64,000 nt of DNA from Liolophura sinensis (Eukaryota; Mollusca; Polyplacophora; Chitonida; Chitonidae): NCBI RefSeq assembly GCF_032854445.1, contig NC_088298.1:4400160-4464159 (forward strand), in the 5' to 3' direction. Below the pieces are notes generated by a model. The model was not told the DNA's origin. It ran no database searches and saw only the letters and a program-made list of their open reading frames with translations. The position numbers were made by a program, and so were the translations under genes. Shown here one piece after another: positions 50,380-61,200 of the stretch. Each line of letters opens with the position of its first letter. Within the stretch, counting starts at the first letter, position 1.

Positions 50380-50770
50380 TTAGGGGCGTCGGAAGCAATT
50401 TCTAAGTGGTGCGGCCAACGGCCTACCATCCCAGCAAAAAGATCGAGGGTCCAGGGGCCGCCTAGGCCCCCGGAAGCGTTGGGATGCTGGGCAGCTAGAG
50501 ATGCCATGAAATCTTTCACGCGGTTTGTATTCTTCACATAGATCCGGCCATTGTAGTTTTATATGTTTAAACAGTGTATAGTGCACAGGCCTTCATTTCG
50601 TTGCTTGCCATTAAATTATATTGGCTTTAGGCCTACTTTACTTTTCATTTGATTTTTATTATTTATTTTTTTTTTTAGGTTTCTATTGATTTGTGGGGGT
50701 GCTGTGGGGGGGGGGGGGCATCTTTTTTTCCAGGAAATGGCCGTACGACCATACTGCTTCTGACGTCACT
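50380..50770. repeat. Possible inverted-repeat element upstream of both genes
   Basis: GGGGCGTCGGAAGCAATT at the left and ACTGCTTCTGACGTCAC at the right are imperfect inverted complements (about 12 of 16). The interior has a GGGGCCGCCTAGGCCCCC palindrome and a G12 run. It could be a worn transposon or chance. Confidence 0.35.
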
Positions 50771-51329
50771 GTATAAGAGAAGACTCAGATCTTGGGTTGA
50801 ATATACATACACAGGCTTCTAATTACCGTTATTCCATAGACGCAAAACCCCAGATTTGTCCTGCTGAAGACTATAAGTACCGACATTCTGAATTCCTCAA
50901 AACACACATGGAGCTTCTGGCAGTTTGATTAATAACTTAGTATCATCTACCGACGATAGCATAAATATATGTACCGGTATTTCTGTTGTCATCTTTATCT
51001 ACAAGATTCATTATATAATAATTCTGTCATACCGATAGTCATTGGCATCCCAGATTGTATCTGCATGCAGTGGTTTTAGCTCATATCCCATATCCACATA
51101 GGGGCCTATCTATATTAATGTAGGACTACGGTCATCACAGCGTGCTAAAAAGATGTTCCTCTAGCTATGCTAATTATTATATTATTAAATGTCACGTGGA
51201 ATTATTACGCTATTTACACAGTATTAAGAAATAATACTTGCTGATAATGAGCCTGATCGACAGACTGCCCCCACTTTTGACGTTAGTTGCTTTTGACATA
51301 AATTACTGCTTAACTTGCCATAATTCAAT

Positions 51330-51335
51330 ATATAT

Positions 51336-51399
<64 letters not shown>

Positions 51400-51405
51400 A
51401 TATAA
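51330..51405. repeat. (TA)n block
   Basis: About 75 bp of nearly pure TATA with short ATTA and AAAT breaks. It is self-complementary and may extrude as a cruciform. Confidence 0.95.
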
Positions 51406-52116
51406 AGGGTGTGTGTTGTGTTTATCGTATATCACTATAGTAACTTCCGGTAATTTCTAAGAAATGACAAACACTGCATGCTGTTTTCTGTATATATTTT
51501 GGTTCATTTATTGAACCTTCATCAGAGAATCTTCTCTGAAAACCGTTTAATGAACCGAAATAAGGAATAGAAACGCACTGTCTGTCGTTTCTTGGAGTTT
51601 AATTGGTATCCTGATAATCCATTGCTTTGCCTGCTGTATTGCATGGGTTGATAATCACATGAATTTTTTGTACTGTTAATTGGTAGGCACATGTAAATAC
51701 CAGCAGCCTACAATGTTCTTAGCTCCATGGTAACCAAAAAAATTCTACAGTAATTAACCAGCAACCATGTTGTGGTGATTTAGTTATTGTCTGCCACATT
51801 CTTGCATCAGATCCCAGGATCATTGAATGATTTATTTATATTTCTTACTTTAGGCAAATGTCGTATGCAACGAATCTATAATAATGATATGACCGCCCAC
51901 ATAAAGAAACCCACGTGGAGGTATTTGTAACCACCGTGTGAGTTACTGGCCTTGATGTAAGTCTTCTGTTTAGAGAGGCGCAAAGAGACTGTTTTCAGGA
52001 AGTAATCAACACGTGGACAGCAAAACCACGGAAATCTGACAGCTGTTTTGCTAGAAAGACGTGAATAAGTGGATCAGACGCTCTTAGCGTTTTCAAAAGT
52101 TGTTTATTGATAGTTA

Positions 52117-52122
52117 ATGTAG
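52117..52122 (+). promoter_or_regulatory. Start-stop upstream ORF directly before UBA5 ATG
   Basis: ATGTAG, a one-codon reading frame, lies one base before the UBA5 start codon at 52,124. If the leader includes it, scanning ribosomes would meet a start followed at once by a stop just before the main start. The sequence is plain; its effect is inferred. Confidence 0.45.
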
Positions 52123-52123
52123 A

Positions 52124-52275
52124 ATGGCTTCAGTAGAAAAGCTCAAGAAACGCGTGAAAGCGCTTGAGGAGGAACTAAAACGAGAAAAGCAGAAAAATGC
52201 CGAGGCCGGCTCGACCACTGTCCGTCAAAAAATCACCGAAATGAGTTCGGAAGTTGTGGATTCAAATCCTTACAG
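52124..52275 (+). CDS. UBA5: UBA5 exon 1 (start codon, residues 1-50)
   Basis: 152 nt ending TTACAG|GTATTT, phase 2. It starts [20 protein letters not shown], a heptad-like charged helix as in vertebrate UBA5, and ends [15 protein letters not shown]. The start is set by an in-frame TAA 9 nt upstream and by N-terminal similarity. Confidence 0.96.
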
Positions 52276-55200
52276 GTATTTGACAGACTGTGACCGGGCA
52301 TAAACAATGTTTATACTGAGCATTTGATGTTCATGTGAACTGGTGGTATTTACTTTCATTATGATAATCATCAGTTCTTTTACTTTTTTCTTGATATATT
52401 GTCTTTTTTCTAATACATCCATTGGGGTAGGCCCAATTCAACAACGTTAATTGTACTGCCTCCATTTTTTACATTCATTCGAGACAGGCAAGATAAATGT
52501 CGGAGAGTTAAATAAGGAGGGAGATCATTTAGCTCGCTGAATTAGCATCGGTGGGGAAAATTTTACACATACATGGGATTAAATCCATCCAGATAGACTA
52601 CATGTTATTTTAAATTTCTGATGTTGATCTTAACACTGAGTTCCTGAGTGGGAAGGAGTTGGAAATTTTTTAGAATTTTTTTTAATGAGTTATGCCAAAT
52701 GTTTTATGGATATAAGAACTTTGAAATAGCTAGACTATTGTGCGATATCCCTTATACTGGCAAGCTAATTAGTAATTTTTTAGATGTATTTCAGCTTGTT
52801 TGATTGAGCCTCACCACATGACCTTTCCTTTTCATCTTCATATATTCATTCAGTGAATTACCTTTTTGATAATTTGTTCCACATTTAGCCGGCTGATGGC
52901 CCTGAAGAGGATGGGAATTGTTGACAATTACGAGGTAGGAAATGAAAATAAGCTGTAGACTTGATTTCTTAAATGTTTTTTTTTAGTAAATGAATCGCTT
53001 TAAATTGTGATTCACATAGAATGTGGTGTTTTTATATTATCTTGTGACTCTTTGGAGGGAGGGGGAGGGATTGAGGGCGTAAACATTAATAGCATGTTTG
53101 GCCTCAAAGAGATATAACATTTAACAATTACATGATCTGTGGCAAAAAGAACCATTGTTTAGCCATTTTTTTTCTACTAAGCAATCCTGTTTCCCATTGC
53201 AGAGGATCAGAGATTTCACTGTGGCTGTTGTTGGAGTGGGCGGAGTTGGGAGCGTTACCGCAGAGATGCTCACCAGATGTGGAATAGGAAAGGTAATGTA
53301 ATTCTAGATGGGCAAGTCTGTTATGGTGGGACAAAACAATTTCTTGAATTTACAGTTGTGTATATTGCCTGTATTTTTGGTGTTGGATGTTCAAATCTAA
53401 GTGCTGCTTTCTTGTGTACTATAAAATCTTTCAACTTTGACTTAATCACTCTTCTATTTTAAAAACTGAATATAAGGTGAGAATGTGATTTCAGATGTAG
53501 TTCATGCTGTTCAGTTTAACAGAAGTGACATATATCATGCAAAATAGCCCCCTACAGGTACAAGAAAAGACAACTTTTTGCATTTAATCTGTCAGGTTTA
53601 AAAACTGTACTTCTTAGCGGTCTGAAATATTTGTTATGTTTGTACTGTACCTATAGGGGATTAATTTGAACTTTGTTTGGATAGCATTCAATTTTGTGAT
53701 TTCTCAAATAGAACCATTATGTACTGACAGTAACCTATTACATGTATTATTATTTAGAACAAAACAAATGCACTGTCAGTTGGGCACTATGTTTAAATAA
53801 GGGTGTTTCATTCCTTGGCCGACCAGTTGTGTAATATTCATTGTGAAAAATGCCTTATGATTGGTCAAACTACATCTAGCGGAGACAAGACAACTGCATT
53901 CTAATCAGTTGTTATCCCTCATTTGCATAGCATTGAGGCTTTAGTAAAATCTACTTACCGTACTTCACCTAAAGTTTAGGACCTAAAAATGCACTTTCAA
54001 AGGCACATAAAGGCCTCAAAATGATACTTTTGGTGCCAACAATGGAATTTTTCTGATAAGAAAGTAAGCAAATGTCGTAACAAACTCTTAAAAGTGGATG
54101 AATCAATCAGAATGAGTTAGAAATGTGTCACTTGAAACATACTAAAGTTTAGGTGAAATTTAGTAATTATTGAAGCACATGTAGCCTTAATCCGGGCAAA
54201 ATTAAAATTAATTTTTCATTGGTGGATTTCTCTTTTTCGCCAGCTTCTCCTGTTTGACTATGACAAAGTGGAATTAGCAAACATGAACCGTCTCTTCTAT
54301 CAACCACATCAGGCTGGCCTGAGCAAAGTCGAAGCTGCCGAGAGGACACTAAGGTAAGGGAAGACAACTCCTGCTCTAGACTGTTGTTTCAAATTAGTAT
54401 CAGCAAGTTTAATAAACAAATGTTATTTAGATATTGCCCCTAATAGTTCTTGATGTTTTTCGGTTCCATGATTTGTACAAGTATTTTGTTTTTCACTTGA
54501 GTTTATTCATTTATTTGATTGGTATTTCACTTATACAATGGCAGCCAGCATTATAATGGGAGGAGACCGGTCAGAGTCCGGGGAAAAGCCATGACCATCT
54601 GCAGGTATCTGCAAGGCCTTCCCATGTACAGCCAGAGATGAAGCCAGCATGAGCTGGACTTGATCTCAGTGTGACAGTATTAATGAGAGGTTCCGGGGTC
54701 ATTGCATCACTCTGGCGCACTAACCGTGGAGATTTTCACTTTTAAAAGTTCTTTGGTACATAGCTCGATTGTTTTGGTATTTTATGGTAGTAGAATTAAA
54801 ATTGCTAAGTTGTTAATAGATATACAGTGTAATGGGGTTTGAAGCTGTGTTTGCCAACACTTGAACATATGGAGGTGATGAGAATATATTCCATGGAGTG
54901 TTTGAAAGAAAGTGTAAAATGCAATGTGTAACCTCTATTGTATTTTCGGCAAGTCATGAGTCTTTTTAATATTCTCACCTCTGTAGTTATTGTATGAAAT
55001 GGAGTTGAATTTTGTGTAATGAGGAAAGAGTGCTTAAAATAAAGGAGAAAAAATATCCAACAATGATTAAGAATCAAAAATAGGCAATGTGCCAAAGTCT
55101 GTGTGACCTGTTTATTTTTATATTTTTGTTGCAATTTTCTCACTGCTTATGAGGCCTTGTTCACAATAAAGAGGTTGACTCTTGCTTGGCTATTTACACT

Positions 55201-58200
55201 TTAGCTTTGATTGAAGACCACTTGTCTTCCACCAATATTGTGCGCACATCTGTACGTCACATGTGGGAAAGTTTGTCAGTACCTGCCAAAGGTCAGTGCT
55301 TCGGTCTCCTGTACACCAGTAAAACTGATAAGTGAAAAATTCCAAGGCGTAAAACAATAAATAAATAATTTTGATGCAATGTTTTTATAACCTGACAGAG
55401 AAATCAACCCAGACGTTGAATTCGAAGTTCACAATTACAACATCACTACTATGGATAATTTTAGTCACTTCATGGAAAGATTGAAGTAAGTGTTTTAAAA
55501 CAATATATATACATATCATGTAAGAATTTTAGTTTATTATCCGTGGGTTGAATGTTGAAGTTTCCAAAGCGTATGCCCTCTCTCAATAGTTTTGATTCTG
55601 AACTGGAGAGAGACAGGAATCAAACTGTTTAATCATTCACCCTTGTTTTAGGAGCTCAGAATAAAATTAATGACCTCAGAGTCCAGATCATAGCGATAAT
55701 CACCTCATAGACGTGATATATACTGTGATATACTGTAATATACTGTGTAATATATACTGTAATATGCTGCATGATATATACTGTAATATACTGCATGATA
55801 CATACTGTAATATACTGCATGATATATACTGTAATTCTTCAACCTTTTAGCATGTTTGTAAAGTGTGTATTCAAGCAAATTCTGAGGGCATTTGTCTGTG
55901 TAGACTGATAATAGCATACTTTTTGGAAAGCCCTAAAATTGACCAATCCATGTAATGTAGTTTTGTCTCCAAAATTAAATTAATAACATGCATAAATAGC
56001 ACTGAATTTGTTCCTTTATATGCTAAAACATTGAGAAATTAGGGTATTGATAATTTCAAACTCTTGCATGTATGGTTTATGTCCATGTGGCTTACATGTA
56101 TGGTTTATGTCCATGTGGCTTACACGCATGGTTTATGTCCATGTGGCTTACATGCATGGTTTATGTCCATGTGGCTTATATGTATGGTTTATGTCCATGT
56201 GGCTTACATGTATGGTTTATGTCCATGTGGCTTACATGTATGGTTTATGTCCATGTGGCTTACATGTATCATTTATGTCGGTGTCGCATACATGTGTGGT
56301 TTATGTCCACATTGCTTACATGTATGGTTTATGTCCACGTTGCTTACATGTATGGTTTATGTCCATGTCGCTTACATGTATGGTTTATGTCCATGTGGCT
56401 TACATGTATGGTTTATGTCCATGTGGCTTACATGTATGGTTTATCTCCCTGTCGCTTACATGTATGGTTTGTGTCCACGTTGCTTACATGTATGGTTTAT
56501 GTCCACATTGCTTACATGTATGGTTTATGTCCGTATTGCTTACATGTATGGTTTATGTCCATGTGGCTAACGTGTATGGTCTATGTCCATGTTGCTTACA
56601 TGTATGGTTTATGTCCATGTCGCTTACATGTATGGTTTATGTCCATGTGGCTTACATGTATGGTTTAGGTCCATGTCGCTTACATGTATGGTTTGTGTCC
56701 ACGTTGCTTACATGTATGGTTTATGTCCACGTTGCTTACATGTATGGTTTATGTCCGTATTGCTTACATGTATGGTTTATGTCCATGTGGCTTACATGCA
56801 TGGTTTATGTCCGTGTTGCTTACATGTATGGTTTATGTCCGTGTTGCTTACATGTATGGTTTATGTCCATGTCGCTTACATGTATGGTTTATGTCTGTGT
56901 CGCTTACATGTATGGTTTATGTCCGTGTTGTTTACATGTATGGTTTATGTCCATGTGACTTACATGTATGGTTTATGTCCATGTTGCTTACATGTATGGT
57001 TTATGTCCATGTCGCTTACATGTATGGTTTATGTCAATGTGGCTTACATGTATGGTTTATGTCCGTGTGGCTTACATGTATGGTTTATGTCCATGTGGCT
57101 TACGTGTCTGGTTTATGTCCGTGTGGCTTACATGTATGGTTTATGTCCATGTGGCTTACGTGTCTGGTTTATGTCCATGTCGCTTACATGTATGGTTTAT
57201 GTCTGTGTCGCTTACATGTATGGTTTATGTCCGTGTTGTTTACATGTATGGTTTATGTCCATGTGACTTACATGTATGGTTTATGTCCATGTCGCTTACA
57301 TGTATGGTTTATGTCAATGTGGCTTACATGTATGGTTTATGTCCATGTGGCTTACACGCATGGTTTATGTCCATGTGGCTTACATGTATGGTTTATGTCC
57401 ATGTGGCTTACATGTATGGTTTATGTCCATGTGGCTTACATGTATCATTTATGTCGGTGTCGCATACATGTGTGGTTTATGTCCACATTGCTTACATGTA
57501 TGGTTTATGTCCACGTTGCTTACATGTATGGTTTATGTCCATGTCGCTTACATGTATGGTTTATGTCCATGTCGCTTACATGTATGGTTTATGTCCATGT
57601 CGCTTACATGTATGGTTTATGTCAATGTGGCTTACATGTATGGTTTATGTCCGTGTGGCTTACATGTATGGTTTATGTCCATGTTGCCTACGTGTCTGGT
57701 TTATGTCCGTGTGGCTTACATGTATGGTTTATGTCCATTTTGCTTACATGTATGGTTTATGTCAATGTGGCTTACATGTATGGTTTATGTCCATGTGGCT
57801 TACACGCATGGTTTATGTCCATGTGGCTTACATGTATGGTTTATGTCCATGTGGCTTACATGTATGGTTTATGTCCGTGTGGCTTACACGCATGGTTTAT
57901 GTCCACATTGCTTGCTTGTATGGTTTATGTCCGTGTCGCTTACATGTATGGTTTATGTCCGTGTCGCTTACATGTATGGTTTATGTCCGTGTCGCTTACA
58001 TGTATGGTTTATGTCCATGTGGCTTACATGTATGGGTTATGTCCGTGTGGCTTACATGTATGGTTTATGCCCACATTGCTTGCATGTATGGTTTATGTCC
58101 GTGTGGCTTACATGTATGGTTTATGTCCATGTCGCTTACATGTATGGTTTATGTCCATGTGGCTTACATGCATGGTTTATGTCCATGTGGCTTACACACA

Positions 58201-61200
58201 TGGTTTATGTCCATGTGGCTTACATGTATGGTTTATATCCATGTGGCTTACATGCATGGTTTATGTCCACATTGCTTGCTTGTATGGTTTATGTCCGTGT
58301 CGCTTACATGTATGGTTTATGTCCGTGTCGCTTACATGTATGGTTTATGTCCATGTCGCTTACATGTATGGTTTATGTCCGTGTCGCTTACATGTATGGT
58401 TTATGTCCGTGTCGCTTACATGTATGGTTTATGTCCATGTCGCTTACATGTATGGGTTATGTCCGTGTGGCTTACATGTATGGTTTATGCCCACATTGCT
58501 TGCATGTATGGTTTATGTCCGTGTGGCTTACATGTATGGTTTATGTGCATGTGGCTTACATGCATGGTTTATGTCCATGTGGCTTACACGCATGGTTTAT
58601 GTCCATGTGGCTTACATGTATGGTTTATATCCATGTGGCTTACATGCATGGTTTATGTCCACATTGCTTGCTTGTATGGTTTATGTCCGTGTCGCTTACA
58701 TGTATGGTTTATGTCCGTGTCGCTTACATGTATGGTTTATGTCCATGTGGCTTACATGTATGGTTTATGTCCATGTGGCTTACATGTATGGTTTATGTCC
58801 GTGTGGCTTACATGTATGGTTTATGTCCATGTGGCTTACATGTATGGTTTATATCCATGTGGCTTACATGCATGGTTTATGTCCACATTGCTTGCTTGTA
58901 TGGTTTATGTCCGTGTTGCTTACATGTATGGTTTATGTCCATGTGGCTTACATGTATGGTTTATGTCCATGTGACTTACATGTATGGTTTATGTCCATGT
59001 GGCTTACATGTATGGTTTATATCCATGTGGCTTACATGCATGGTTTATGTCCACATTGCTTGCTTGTATGGTTTATGTCCGTGTCGCTTACATGTATGGT
59101 TTATGTCCGTGTCGCTTACATGTATGGTTTATGTCCATGTCGCTTACATGTATGGTTTATGTCCACATTGCTTGCTTGTATGGTTTATGTCCATGTGGCT
59201 TACATGTATGGTTTATGTCCATGTGGCTTACATGTATGGTTTATGTCCACATTGCTTGCTTGTATGGTTTATGTCCGTGTCGCTTACATGTATGGTTTAT
59301 GTCCGTGTCGCTTACATGTATGGTTTATGTCCATGTCGCTTACATGTATGGTTTATGTCCGTGTCGCTTACATGTATGGTTTATGTCCGTGTCGCATACA
59401 TGTATGGTTTATGTCCATGTTGCTTACATGTATGGTTTATGTCCATGTGGCTTACATGTATGGGTTATGTCCATGTGGCTTACATGTATGGTTTATGTCC
59501 GTGTGGCTTACATATATGGTTTATGTCCGTGTCGCTTACATGTATGGTTTATGTCCATGTCGCTTACGTGTATGGTTTATGTCCATGTCGCTTACATGTA
59601 TGGTTTATGTCCGTGTCGCTTACATGTATGGTTTATGTCCGTGTCGCATACATGTATGGTTTATGTCCATGTTGCTTACATGTATGGTTTATGTCCATGT
59701 GGCTTACATGTATGGGTTATGTCCATGTGGCTTACATGTATGGTTTATGTCCGTGTGGCTTACATATATGGTTTATGTCCGTGTCGCTTACATGTATGGT
59801 TTATGTCCGTGTGGCTTACATGTATGGTTTATGTCCGTTTCGCTTACATGTATGGTTTATGTCCATGTCGCTTACATGTATGGTTTATGTCCGTGTCGCT
59901 TACATGTATGGTTTATGTCCGTGTGGCTTACATGTATGGTTTATGTCCGTGTGGCTTACATGTATGGTTTATGTCCACATTGCTTGCATGTATGGTTTAT
60001 GTCCATGTCGCTTACATGTATGGTTTATGTCCATGTTGCTTACATGTATGGTTTATGTCCATGTCGCATACATGTATGGTTTATGTCCATGTGGCTTACA
60101 TGTATGGTTTATGTCCACATTGCTTGCATGTATGGTTTATGTCCATGTGGCTTACATGTATGGTTTATGTCCATGTTGCTTACATGTATGGTTTATCTCC
60201 CTGTCGCATACATGTATGGTTTATGTCCATGTGGCTTACATGTATGGTTTATGTCCACATTGCTTGCATGTATGGTTTATGCCCACATTGCTTGCATGTA
60301 TGGTTTATGTCTATGTCGCTTACATATATGGTTTATGTCCATGTTGCTTACGTGTCTGGTTTATGTCCATGTTGCCTACGTGTCTGGTTTATGTCCGTGT
60401 GACTTACATGTATGGTTTATGTCCATGTGGCTTACATGCATGGTTTATGTCCGTGTGGCTTACATGTATGGTTTATGTCCACATTGCTTGCATGTATGGT
60501 TTATGTCCATGTCGCTTACATGTATGGTTTATGTCCATGTTGCTTACATGTATGGTTTATCTCCCTGTCGCATACATGTATGGTTTATGTCCATGTGACT
60601 TACATGTATGGTTTATGTCCACATTGCTTGCATGTATGGTTAATGCCCACATTGCTTGCATGTATGGTTTATGTCTATGTCGCTTACATATATGGTTTAT
60701 GTCCATGTTGCTTACGTGTCTGGTTTATGTCCATGTTGCCTACGTGTCTGGTTTATGTCCATGTGGCTTACGTGTATGGTTTATGTCCATATTGCTTACA
60801 TGTATGGTTTATGTCAATGTGGCTTACGTGTATGGTTTATGTCCATGTCGCTTACATGTATGGTTTATGTCCATGTTGCCTACGTGTCTGGTTTATGTCC
60901 ATGTGGCTTACGTGTATGGTTTATGTCCATGTCGCTTACATGTATGGTTTATGTCCATGTGGCTTACATGTATGGTTTATGTCCATGTGGCTTACATGTA
61001 TGGTTTATGTCCATGTCGCTTACATGTATGGTTTATGTCTATGTTGCTTACATGTATGGCTTATGTCCATGTGGCTTACATTGATTTTTCTTGATGTGTC
61101 TCAACAAAAGATACAGGTATGTTTTTGATGTTATTTTTACCTGTATTTTACTTGTAGGGAAGGTAACTTGTCTGGTAAAGGCCCTGTAGATTTGGTGTTG

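Larger units (their letters stand above)
49801..52116. other. Intergenic region between divergent NBEAL and UBA5
   Basis: No conserved coding segment was seen. It contains a possible inverted-repeat element (50,380-50,770), a G12 run near 50,708, a TGACGTCA word at 50,761, a TA-repeat block at 51,330-51,405, and a short hairpin-forming stretch near 51,500-51,570 (TTGAACC/GGTTCA type arms). The promoters of both genes must lie here, but no clear UBA5 core promoter word was found. Confidence 0.6.

Noticed and set aside
52889-53292. A bacterial-type ThiF/MoeB gene from the GVGGVGS loop
   Set aside because: Exon structure and the downstream catalytic Cys motif identify eukaryotic UBA5.
56684-60598. 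1,304-codon open frame (with siblings at 57,276-61,094, 56,968-58,974 and others)
   Set aside because: Pure consequence of a stop-free 28-bp unit that keeps all three frames open; no start context, composition or domain supports a protein, and it lies within a UBA5 intron.
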